A stretch of 64,000 bases of DNA, taken from NCBI GenBank assembly GCA_029246705.1, contig JAQWMQ010000024.1, forward strand, positions 1-64,000, in the 5' to 3' direction. Position 1 is the first letter of the stretch, and each line of letters opens with the position of its first letter. This DNA comes from Phycisphaerales bacterium. GTDB lineage: Bacteria; Planctomycetota; Phycisphaerae; Phycisphaerales; SM1A02. This document shows positions 1 through 7,793 of this stretch, piece by piece. The notes beneath the pieces were generated by a model. It saw only the letters and a program-made list of their open reading frames with translations. It did no database searches and was not told the origin of the DNA. The position numbers and the translations under genes were made by a program.

Positions 1-1970
1 CGCAGCTTCGCGAGAATCGAGGCATCCTCGAGCGTGGTGGTGTCCTGGTTGGAATCCTTGCCCGAAGCGATGTCCCGCAGCAATCGGCGCATGATCTTGC
101 CGGACCGGGTCTTCGGCAGTGCGTGGGTGAAGTGGATGCGATCAGGCTTTGCGATCGCACCGATCTCCTTGCCGACGTGCTTGAGCAGGTTGGAGATCAG
201 ATCGTCGTCCTCATCGACCCCGGGCGCGAGCGTCACGAAGGCGGCGATGCCGGTCCCCTTGATGTCGTGGGGCATCCCGACCACCGCGGCCTCGACCACG
301 TGGTCGTGGGCGACCAGGGCGCTCTCCACCTCCATGGTGCCCAAGCGGTGACCCGAGACGTTGATCACGTCATCGATGCGCCCCATGATCCAGAAGTAGC
401 CGCGTTCATCCCGGCGTGCGCCGTCGCCGGCGGTATACATGCCTTCGACCCTGGACCAGTAGGTCTCGATGAAGCGGTCGCGGTCGCCGTGGATGCCTCG
501 CAGCATCGCGGGCCAGGGCTTTCGGATCACCAGCAGTCCGCCCGTACCGTGCGGGAGTTCCTCGCCTTTCTCGTCGACGATCGCGGCGTCGATGCCCATG
601 GCGGGGAGGGTGCAGGAGCCGGGCACGGTGGGCGTGGCGGCCGGTTGCGGGGTGATCATGTGTCCCCCGGTCTCGGTCTGCCACCAGGTGTCCACGATCG
701 GGCAGCGTTCGCCACCGATCACGCGGTGGTACCACATCCATGCCTCGGGGTTGATCGGCTCGCCGACGGTGCCGAGCACCTTCAGCTTGGACAGGTCGTG
801 CTTCTTCACGTGCTCGTCGCCCCACTTCATGAAGGCTCGAATCGCGGTGGGTGCGGTGTAGAACTGGGTGACCGCGTGGCGATCACAGATGTCCCAGAAG
901 CGGTCCTCCGCCGGGAAGTTCGGTGCCCCCTCGTACATCAGGGTGGGGACCCGGTTGGGCAGGCAGCCGTAGATGATGTAGCTGTGACCGGTGACCCAGC
1001 CCACGTCCGCGGTGCACCAGTAGACCTGGTCGTGTCCCGGCTTGAGGTTGAAGGTGTTTCGCGCGGTGTGCGCGGTGTAGACCATGTAGCCACCGGTCGA
1101 GTGGACGATGCCCTTGGGCTTGCCGGTGGAACCCGAGGTGTAGAGCAGGAAGAGCAGTGCTTCCGAATCCATCGGTTCGCAGGGGCAGTCCTCGCTGGCG
1201 GCCTCGACCAACGTCGTCCAGTCCTTGTCCCGAGGTTCGTGGATCGTGACGTCGTTGTTGCAGCGGCGCAGCATGACGACGCTCTCGACGCCCGGCAGGT
1301 TCTCGCAGGCCTCGTCGACGTTCGCCTTCAGTGGGACCACCGAGCCGCGGCGCCAGGAACCGTCGCAGGTGAGGATGACCTTCGAGTCGGCATCGTTCAC
1401 GCGGTCGACGATCGCCGATGCGCTGAAGCCGCCGAAGATCACCGAGTGTGCAGCACCGATCCGCGCGCAGGCGAGCATCGCGATGGCGACTTCGGGGACC
1501 ATGCCCATGTAGATGGTGACCACGTCGCCGGCACCGACTCCGAGACTCTTCAGCACATTGCCGAACCGAGCGGTCTCGCGCTGCAGGTCCGCATACGTGA
1601 GTCGGATGATCTCCGGTCCGTCATCGCCGACCGGTTCGCCCTCCCAGATGATGGCGACCTCGTCACCGTGTCCCTCGGCCACCTGACGGTCGACGCAGTT
1701 GTAGGTGATGTTGGTCTTTCCGCCGATGAACCATTTCGCGTCGGGACAGTTCCACTCCAGCACGTTCTCGAACGGCGTGAACCAGTGGAATTCCTTCGCG
1801 ACCTCGCCCCAATAGCCTTCGGGGTCGTCCACCGAGCGCTGCCAGGCGGCCTGGTATGCCTCCATCGACGGGATGATCGCTCCGCCCACGCTCTCGCTGA
1901 ATCCTCGAGGCGGATCAAAGATGCGATCCTCGGTGAGTACGGACTTGATGCTGATCTTGTCGTCGCTCAT
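1..1970 (-). CDS. acs: Acetyl-CoA synthetase, AMP-forming (3' end cut by window edge)
   Basis: Cytoplasmic ligase that turns acetate, ATP and CoA into acetyl-CoA through acetyl-AMP. About 656 residues are visible. The family is usually near 650, so only a few codons should be missing beyond base 1. Seen motifs: the ATP-binding loop YTSGSTGKPKG near residue 276, WWQTETGG near 428, GRIDDVINVSGHRLGT near 527 and the catalytic-lysine motif KTRSGKIMRR near 620. The start ATG at 1970 follows a GGAG Shine-Dalgarno eight bases upstream, and a TATCCT -10-like box lies at 2008-2003. It is divergent from the FHA-sigma gene. Identification is firm; acetate as the main substrate is inferred from the family. 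Confidence 0.95.
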   Translation of the reverse strand, partial: MSDDKISIKSVLTEDRIFDPPRGFSESVGGAIIPSMEAYQAAWQRSVDDPEGYWGEVAKEFHWFTPFENVLEWNCPDAKWFIGGKTNITYNCVDRQVAEGHGDEVAIIWEGEPVGDDGPEIIRLTYADLQRETARFGNVLKSLGVGAGDVVTIYMGMVPEVAIAMLACARIGAAHSVIFGGFSASAIVDRVNDADSKVILTCDGSWRRGSVVPLKANVDEACENLPGVESVVMLRRCNNDVTIHEPRDKDWTTLVEAASEDCPCEPMDSEALLFLLYTSGSTGKPKGIVHSTGGYMVYTAHTARNTFNLKPGHDQVYWCTADVGWVTGHSYIIYGCLPNRVPTLMYEGAPNFPAEDRFWDICDRHAVTQFYTAPTAIRAFMKWGDEHVKKHDLSKLKVLGTVGEPINPEAWMWYHRVIGGERCPIVDTWWQTETGGHMITPQPAATPTVPGSCTLPAMGIDAAIVDEKGEELPHGTGGLLVIRKPWPAMLRGIHGDRDRFIETYWSRVEGMYTAGDGARRDERGYFWIMGRIDDVINVSGHRLGTMEVESALVAHDHVVEAAVVGMPHDIKGTGIAAFVTLAPGVDEDDDLISNLLKHVGKEIGAIAKPDRIHFTHALPKTRSGKIMRRLLRDIASGKDSNQDTTTLEDASILAKL

Positions 1971-2002
1971 GGTGTCTCCAACGGCCGGGGTGCGAGCCTC
2001 AG

Positions 2003-2066
2003 AGGATACCGAAGAGGCGCCCGCTTTTCGCAATCATCCTCACTTGATCGGCTCCTTGGGTATCTT
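2003..2066. promoter_or_regulatory. Divergent promoter region acs / FHA-sigma
   Basis: On the - strand TATCCT (2008-2003) would start the acs transcript about 26 bases before its ATG. On the + strand TATCTT (2061-2066) would start the FHA-sigma transcript about 25 bases before its ATG. A perfect 10-base palindrome TGATCGATCA sits just after the latter, at 2071-2080. No convincing -35 boxes are seen. Confidence 0.4.
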
Positions 2067-2096
2067 GCTGTGATCGATCACCACCCGAGGCCTTCC

Positions 2097-3056
2097 ATGA
2101 GCACGCAGATACTGACCCTTCACCCCACCCAGCCCGGGTACGCCTCCCTGGCCATCGAGGTCTCGCCCGCACTGATCGGACGCTCCGCCGACGCAACCTG
2201 CTGCGTCGATCGTGACGGACTTTCCCGAAACCATGCCCGGGTGAATCGCGGTCCGACCGGGTGGACGATCAGCGATCTCGAAAGCACCAACGGCACCAGC
2301 GTGAACTGGGTTCGTCTCGAACCCTCGGACTCGATCCTGATCCAGGAGGGAGACGTGGTGGCGTTGGGTGCGCACGACTACATCGTGCGTCTGGCCGGCC
2401 CGGCGTTCGAGGATGTTCCGGAACCCGCACCTCGAAAGAAGCCGGCCTCTCCCGCGGATGACGGCGACTTCCGTACTCGCGGCAGCCTGCTGATCAGGCT
2501 TGGTGACGATGACACCGCGGTGCGCGAGGTGTCCTGGCAGGACTTCTACGACCAGTACGTGCCGATCATCCGTGGTTTCGCGCGCAATGCCGGTTGTCCC
2601 GCGTCGGCGATCGAGGACATCGTGCACGAGGTGATGACCGGTTTCTATCGAGCCGCCGAGCGTTTCGAGTACGACGCCAAGAAGGGGCGTTTTCGCGGCT
2701 ACCTCAAGCGAGCGACTTTGAATGCACTGCGCACCCGACATCGCAAGGTCGGACGCCTGGACATGGTCGACTTCGATGCCGCCTGGTTCGAGGAGGAATC
2801 CGAACAGGCTGACGCGCTCTGGACCTGCTCGTGGCGACAGAGCATGTTCGAACGAGCCCTCGCGTCCGTTCGGGAGACGACCAGGCTGACCGCCCAGAGC
2901 TTCGATGCCTTCGAATTGTGCTCGGTGCGAGGCGTTCCCGTGGAAGAGGCCGCCCGCCAGCTCGCACTCAGCCCCGCCGCCACCCAGAAGGCCAAGAATC
3001 GCGTGGCGGCTGCCGTCCGCGAGGAGTTGGAGCGGATCCGGATCGAGGAAGGCTGA
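2097..3056 (+). CDS. FHA domain fused to an ECF-like RNA polymerase sigma factor
   Basis: 319 residues. Residues 1-100 form a forkhead-associated (phosphothreonine-reading) domain: IGRS at 27-30, LSRNHARV at 42-49 and STNGTSVN at 63-70 are the usual ligand-contact motifs. A basic/proline linker follows (about 105-125). Residues 148-220 resemble sigma region 2 (DFYDQYVPIIRGFAR, then AIEDIVHEVMTGFYRAAERF). The C-terminus, about 260-315, resembles region 4 with a helix-turn-helix (VEEAARQLALSPAATQKAKNR). The open frame extends far upstream, but that part is antisense to acs. ATG 2097 follows a GAGG ribosome site and starts the FHA fold. Three Ser/Thr kinases lie within 25 kb, so phospho-dependent control of a sigma factor is plausible (inference). 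Confidence 0.8.
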   Translation: MSTQILTLHPTQPGYASLAIEVSPALIGRSADATCCVDRDGLSRNHARVNRGPTGWTISDLESTNGTSVNWVRLEPSDSILIQEGDVVALGAHDYIVRLAGPAFEDVPEPAPRKKPASPADDGDFRTRGSLLIRLGDDDTAVREVSWQDFYDQYVPIIRGFARNAGCPASAIEDIVHEVMTGFYRAAERFEYDAKKGRFRGYLKRATLNALRTRHRKVGRLDMVDFDAAWFEEESEQADALWTCSWRQSMFERALASVRETTRLTAQSFDAFELCSVRGVPVEEAARQLALSPAATQKAKNRVAAAVREELERIRIEEG

Positions 3057-3058
3057 AT

Positions 3059-3081
3059 CGCCCGATGCCGGCCTCCGGGCG
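3059..3081 (+). terminator. Possible weak terminator after FHA-sigma
   Basis: CGCCCG (3059-3064) and CGGGCG (3076-3081) can form a 6-bp GC stem directly after the stop codon. No T-run follows, so this is tentative. Confidence 0.3.
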
Positions 3082-3179
3082 TCGAATGCGACGGATCCGC
3101 CTCGAAAGTGTCCTCGTCGTGCATGGGTCGAGTAGGTGTTCATGGAGCACCAATTCCCCAGCCAATTCGAAGGACACTC

Positions 3180-5234
3180 ATGACCGAACAGGACATCATC
3201 CGTACCCGTATCTGCATCAGCACCATGCTTGCCTGCGCAGGCCCCATGTACCTCGTCGGCGGTGTGAACGCCGACGCACTTCTCAACGGCGCCAGCTATC
3301 CGACCATCCAGGCCGCAGTCGATGCGGCCTCGCCCGGCGACGTCGTCGACGTCATGCCCGGTACCTATTCTTCCGGCGGCAGTGACGCCGTTCTCCGTTT
3401 CCTGGACAAGCCGATCAGGGTTCGAGCGGTCGGTGGCCCGCACCAGACCTTCATCGACGGGCAGGGTGCTCGTCGCGGAGTGCTGATCTCCGCTCCCGCG
3501 TCGGGTACCAACCCTGCCGTCCTCGAGGGCTTCACGATCATGAACGGAAGTGCCTCCGAGCATGGAGGTGGCGTCCTCATGGGCGGTCGCGCCTGGTTGG
3601 TCGACTGCCGGGTGATCGATTCGGTCGCGCCACTGGGTGGTGGGGTGGCCGTCCTGGGAGCGCATGCCACGTCCGACGGCATCCAGTCCTTCACCGGTGG
3701 TTTCGATGACGTGGTGATCTTCGGCAACGAATCCGCGAGTCACGGCGGCGGAGTCGCGCTGCTCGGGTCCGCTGATCCGGGAGATCTCGTCTTTCATCTC
3801 CGCGGTGCCGTTCTGGTCAATGGAAACCAGTCGGGTGGCCGCGGTGGCGGTGTCTACGTCGACACCGGATCGCTCGGGATGATCGCCGGACCGGATGCCA
3901 ACGCCCTGGCGATCAACGACAACCTCTCGGGTGGAACCGGTGGTGGATTGCACGCACGAGAGTCCGTGCTCGATCTCGACGGCACCTTCGCCTTCGATGT
4001 TCTGCGCAATCAATCGGAAGCAAACGGCGGCGGTTGTGCCCTGGTGTCATGTTCGGGTGCGCGTCTGCAGGTGGGCACCTTCGCCAACAACGAATCGCAT
4101 GGAGTCGACGGCTATGGGGGAGGCTTGTGGGCGAAGGACAGTTCCTATGAACTCGTCGAGGTCGATTTCGAAGGCAACATCGCCAATGGCGGTGGTGGCG
4201 GGGTCCGCAACCGACGCAGTGACGTCCTGATCCACTCCTGCGACTTCTTGAGCAACATCGCTCAGGGTGCCGGTGGCGGTGGCTTCTCGGCGGAGGAATC
4301 CGATGAGACGATGATCATCGCCAGCAGGTTCAACCAGAACCAGGGACTGGTCCAGGGTGGCGCCATCCACCTGGTGGACTGCGAGCGTCTCCAGCTGGAT
4401 GAAAACGAGATCCTGGGAAACCATGCATTCTCCTCCATCGATCCCGACCACACCTATGGTGGTGGCGCCTTCCTCCAGCTCACCCATCTCGCCAGTACCG
4501 GCAACGAATGGGTTGAAAACCTCGCCGGCTACGGCGGCGGACTCTACTCGTCGAACTTCGGAACCATGGCGGTCGGCACGCCATCGACCCTGGACTCCGA
4601 TCAGTTCGAAGGCAACACCGCGACCTACGTCTCCGGTGGCGGAATCTACCTCAACGGCGAAGGCAGCTACGACATCGTTTCCTGTCACTTCAGCGGGAAC
4701 CTCGCCCCGGTGATCGGTTCGGCGCTGGCCGCGGTCGGCAACCAGGGGGTCACGGTCGATGTCCAGGACTCGTACTTCATCGAGAACGGTTCAGCCATCA
4801 CCGATGAGGCGGTCGGACTGAGCAATGCCGACGCGAGCATTCGCAACTGCGTCTTCAGGGACAACGCCGGAAGTGGTGTATCGACCTTCATCGATGCCGA
4901 GCTCGAGGTCATCGACAGTTGCTTCTGCGACAACGCCTACGGCATCTTCAAGCAGTCCCAGGAAGCAATCGAGGTCGGCGGGTGCAGGTTCGCGTCGAAT
5001 ATCCACGGTGACATATACGGTGCCTGGGTGGAGACCGCGATGAATCACTTCATGACCATCTGTCCCTGCGGTTCGAGCCCCGACTGCGACATCTCCGGTG
5101 ACGGTATCGTCGACGGCGTCGATCTTGCGGCCCTGCTCGGATCGTGGGGAACCTCGAACCCGGATGCGGATCTTGACATGGACGGAGTCGTCGGTGGCGG
5201 CGACCTCGCGATGCTGCTCGGGTGCTGGAACTGA
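3180..5234 (+). CDS. Secreted parallel beta-helix protein with C-terminal dockerin-like domain
   Basis: 684 residues. The start ATG 3180 has an AAGGA ribosome site five bases upstream; an earlier in-frame ATG lacks one. The N-terminus has a hydrophobic export-like segment (about residues 8-30, ISTMLACAGPMYLVGG). Most of the protein is glycine-rich repeats with N-x-A/S and GGG(V/I/L) turns, typical of right-handed beta-helix or polymorphic outer-membrane repeats. The last 60 residues contain two Ca-binding-type loops, ISGDGIVDGVDLAALLGSWG and a second ending DLAMLLGCWN. This is the dockerin type I-like ending common in Phycisphaerae surface proteins. It is probably exported and surface-attached or adhesive; the target is unknown. 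Several cysteines suggest an extracytoplasmic location. Confidence 0.75.
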   Translation: MTEQDIIRTRICISTMLACAGPMYLVGGVNADALLNGASYPTIQAAVDAASPGDVVDVMPGTYSSGGSDAVLRFLDKPIRVRAVGGPHQTFIDGQGARRGVLISAPASGTNPAVLEGFTIMNGSASEHGGGVLMGGRAWLVDCRVIDSVAPLGGGVAVLGAHATSDGIQSFTGGFDDVVIFGNESASHGGGVALLGSADPGDLVFHLRGAVLVNGNQSGGRGGGVYVDTGSLGMIAGPDANALAINDNLSGGTGGGLHARESVLDLDGTFAFDVLRNQSEANGGGCALVSCSGARLQVGTFANNESHGVDGYGGGLWAKDSSYELVEVDFEGNIANGGGGGVRNRRSDVLIHSCDFLSNIAQGAGGGGFSAEESDETMIIASRFNQNQGLVQGGAIHLVDCERLQLDENEILGNHAFSSIDPDHTYGGGAFLQLTHLASTGNEWVENLAGYGGGLYSSNFGTMAVGTPSTLDSDQFEGNTATYVSGGGIYLNGEGSYDIVSCHFSGNLAPVIGSALAAVGNQGVTVDVQDSYFIENGSAITDEAVGLSNADASIRNCVFRDNAGSGVSTFIDAELEVIDSCFCDNAYGIFKQSQEAIEVGGCRFASNIHGDIYGAWVETAMNHFMTICPCGSSPDCDISGDGIVDGVDLAALLGSWGTSNPDADLDMDGVVGGGDLAMLLGCWN

Positions 5235-5260
5235 ACCTCTTCTTCGACCAGGTCGCCTTC

Positions 5261-5294
5261 GATCCACCGTCTGGAGATCCTCCAGCGGTGGATC
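5261..5294 (+). terminator. Long hairpin between beta-helix gene and kinase 1
   Basis: GATCCACCG (5261-5269) pairs with CGGTGGATC (5286-5294). Inside it CTGGAG (5271-5276) pairs with CTCCAG (5280-5285) over a 3-base loop, with one bulged T. It is a strong 15-bp hairpin without a U-tract and probably ends the upstream transcript, 40 bases before the kinase promoter. Confidence 0.6.
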
Positions 5295-5333
5295 GTTGCG
5301 TGAAGTCCGTCATCCGGATCGATGGTCCCGTGG

Positions 5334-5339
5334 TATTCT
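5334..5339 (+). promoter_or_regulatory. -10 box of kinase 1, leaderless configuration
   Basis: TGG-TATTCT resembles an extended -10 element. Six bases separate it from the ATG at 5346, so transcription should start at or next to the start codon. There is no Shine-Dalgarno sequence. Confidence 0.5.
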
Positions 5340-5345
5340 CTGGTC

Positions 5346-7676
5346 ATGGTTGACGATCCCAGAGAGAACATCGGTTCCGATCCCGGTGATCCCGGGCCGA
5401 CCATCGCCGACAACTCCGATGTCGGTGGGCGTGCAAGCTACCGCATCGTTCCGGGTGATTCGGTCGGGCCGTTCAAGATCCTCTCGGTGATCGGTGAAGG
5501 TGGCTTCGGCATCGTGTTCCTGGCGGAACAGACTCAACCGGTCAAGCGTCGGGTCGCGCTGAAGGTGATCAAGGCCGGCATGGACACCGACATGGTGGTC
5601 GCACGGTTCGAGGCCGAGCGCCAGGCGGTCGCGATGATGAATCATCCCGGCATCGCCAAGGTCTTCGAGGCGGGTGCGACCGAACAGGGTCGCCCGTTCT
5701 TCGTCATGGAGTACGTCAAGGGCGAGCCACTCAGCAAGTACTGCGACAAGCAGAAACTCAACACGGCGGAACGCCTCGATCTCTTCTCGAAGGTGTGCGA
5801 TGCGATCCAGCACGCACACCAGAAGGGGATCATCCATCGCGATCTCAAGCCGGGGAACATCCTGGTCTCGGTGAACAATCGTGACGAACCCCAGCCCAAG
5901 GTCATTGACTTCGGCATCGCCAAGGCGACCTCCCAGCAGCTGACCGAGAAGACGATCTTCACCCAGCAGGGACAGATGATCGGTACCCCCGAATACATGT
6001 CGCCGGAACAGGCTGAGATGACCGGAGCCGACATCGACACCCGCTCCGACGTCTATTCACTCGGGGTCATCCTCTACGAACTCCTGAGCGGCAAGCTGCC
6101 CTTCGATCCGCAGACGCTCCGGTCCAAGGGGTACTCGGAGATCCAGCGAATCATCCGGGAGGAGGATCCGCCTCGACCCAGCACCAGGCTCACGACCATC
6201 GACGACGGCTCCACCATCGATATCGCAGTGGCCAGGCAGACCACGATCGATTCACTGTCGAACGCACTTCGGCGCGAGTTGGAGTGGATCCCGCTGAAGG
6301 CGCTGCGCAAGGATCGCACCGAACGCTACTCCTCCGCCGAGGCGCTTGCCGAGGACGTCCGTCGGTACCTTCGGGGCGATGCCCTTGAAGCCGGGCCCGA
6401 GACGGCAAGCTACCGGATGCGCAAGTTCATCCGTCGCAACCGGGCGCCCTTCATCGCCGGCCTGCTCGTCGCGCTGGCCCTGGTGATCGGGCTGATCGGC
6501 ACCACCACCTTCGCGGTTGAAGCCGCACGCCAGCGGGACGAGGCGCGCACCGCTCGTATTCAGGCCGAGGAGCGGCTCGATGGCCTGCGTGAACTGATCG
6601 GCGAGATGAGCGGGTCGATCAACCTCAGCGTCAAGAACCTGCAGGGAGGCCTCGAGGTTCGAAGGCGAATGCTGCAGGCGGCTGAACGACAACTTGTCAT
6701 CCTGCGAACCGAGGCCGTTGCCTCCGACGATCCGCTCCTGCTGCACGCGGTGGGTGAGGCCCTGGTCTCCTTCGGGGACCTTGCCGGTGGAAGCCGGGTC
6801 GCGAGTCTCGGTGATAGCGCGCCGGCGAATGACTACTACGAGGACTCTGCTTCGCTCTACCAGCGACTTCGGTCGCGCACTGACCTTCCGCAGGAACTGT
6901 GGTTCCGGATCCAGTGCATGCTGCCTCTCATCCGAAACCGCCAGGCGGATCTCCTGATCGAGGCGGACCGGGTCGACGATGCGGTTGCCCTGATCGTCGA
7001 GGCTCGCGACCTGCTTGAGCCGCTTGCGAAAACCGGTGATGTCTTCGCACGCCGTGAATACAACATCGCCTTCGAAAGACTTGGTGACCTCGAAGCCGGT
7101 CGTGGTGCGCACGCCGCCGCACTGGAGCACTACCTGGCCCACCTGGCCGAGATGCAGGACCTCGTCGCGGAAGGCAAACCCATGGACCTCGACCTGCAGA
7201 GGGGACTGGCGATGTCCCTGAGACGGGTGGGTTTCTGTCGCAGCAAGCTCGGCAAGCCCGAAGCCGCTCGAGATGACCTCGAGCGTTCGCTGCTGCTGAT
7301 GCGATCGGTCTCCGATCTTCGTCCCGACGACCTTCGCCGCGCCAGTGATGTCGGTTGGTCTCTGATCTATCTCGGTCAGTTCCTTCTTGAGCATGACGCC
7401 GAGCAGCAGCGTGACCAGGGAGCTGAGCATTACGTCGAGGCTTCCCGGCGGATCGTGGCGGTGTGTGTCGCGGAACCGGGCGCCGCCAGCTATCGATCGG
7501 ACGTCGACTCGGTGGTTCCCGCGGTCCATGAACAGCTCCTGGAGGCAGGCTACGAGGAGCATGCGGGGCGGCAGCTTCGGGCTGCACTTCTGGCGCTGCA
7601 GCCGGTCACCGAGGCACAGCCCGAAAATACAGCCCTCGTGGAGCTTCACCGCAGGCTGATCGGTCTCCAGGACTGA
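5346..7676 (+). CDS. Membrane Hanks-type Ser/Thr protein kinase (kinase 1)
   Basis: 776 residues. A short N-terminal tail contains PGPTI (Thr19). The kinase domain spans about 43-320: glycine loop GEGGFG 50-55, lysine K73, HRD 164-166, DFG 188-190, and activation segment ending GTPEYMSPEQ. All catalytic residues are present. One transmembrane helix lies near residues 366-390. The exported part (390-776) starts with a charged coiled-coil and continues as helical, TPR-like repeats without the clear HPDTL units of kinase 2. It lies between two beta-helix/dockerin-like genes on the same strand, so it may sense or control surface-protein status (inference). An upstream in-frame ATG at 5322 is rejected because the promoter box lies between the two. 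It is a paralogue of kinase 2 over the kinase and membrane parts. Confidence 0.9.
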   Translation: MVDDPRENIGSDPGDPGPTIADNSDVGGRASYRIVPGDSVGPFKILSVIGEGGFGIVFLAEQTQPVKRRVALKVIKAGMDTDMVVARFEAERQAVAMMNHPGIAKVFEAGATEQGRPFFVMEYVKGEPLSKYCDKQKLNTAERLDLFSKVCDAIQHAHQKGIIHRDLKPGNILVSVNNRDEPQPKVIDFGIAKATSQQLTEKTIFTQQGQMIGTPEYMSPEQAEMTGADIDTRSDVYSLGVILYELLSGKLPFDPQTLRSKGYSEIQRIIREEDPPRPSTRLTTIDDGSTIDIAVARQTTIDSLSNALRRELEWIPLKALRKDRTERYSSAEALAEDVRRYLRGDALEAGPETASYRMRKFIRRNRAPFIAGLLVALALVIGLIGTTTFAVEAARQRDEARTARIQAEERLDGLRELIGEMSGSINLSVKNLQGGLEVRRRMLQAAERQLVILRTEAVASDDPLLLHAVGEALVSFGDLAGGSRVASLGDSAPANDYYEDSASLYQRLRSRTDLPQELWFRIQCMLPLIRNRQADLLIEADRVDDAVALIVEARDLLEPLAKTGDVFARREYNIAFERLGDLEAGRGAHAAALEHYLAHLAEMQDLVAEGKPMDLDLQRGLAMSLRRVGFCRSKLGKPEAARDDLERSLLLMRSVSDLRPDDLRRASDVGWSLIYLGQFLLEHDAEQQRDQGAEHYVEASRRIVAVCVAEPGAASYRSDVDSVVPAVHEQLLEAGYEEHAGRQLRAALLALQPVTEAQPENTALVELHRRLIGLQD

Positions 7677-7711
7677 GCGGCTTTTCAGTAACTACGGGTT
7701 TTCGTTTGTCT

Positions 7712-7758
7712 CCGGCCATTCATCTGGGAGAATCTGTTGGATCCACAGATTCGGCCGG
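7712..7758. promoter_or_regulatory. Nested inverted repeat before second beta-helix gene
   Basis: CCGGCC (7712-7717) mirrors GGCCGG (7753-7758). Within it AATCTGT (7731-7737) mirrors ACAGATT (7745-7751) around TGGATCC. It lies after the kinase 1 stop and 36 bases before the next start. It could be a terminator for the kinase or an operator for the next gene; no U-tract follows. Confidence 0.4.
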
Positions 7759-7793
7759 GGGTCCTCAAAGTACGAGAATGATGAGTCACCGAC

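Noticed and set aside
123-2096. A very long open frame on the + strand running into the FHA-sigma gene
   Set aside because: It is antisense to acs. Its protein is low-complexity and His/Asp/Val-rich, a typical mirror of a GC-rich gene; the real start is ATG 2097.
2040-4013. A 657-codon open frame on the - strand
   Set aside because: It is antisense to the FHA-sigma and beta-helix genes, without ribosome site or domain signal.
3180-5234. Cellulosomal enzyme because of the dockerin-like end
   Set aside because: No glycoside hydrolase or pectate-lyase catalytic motif is visible in the beta-helix, and no cohesin gene is nearby.
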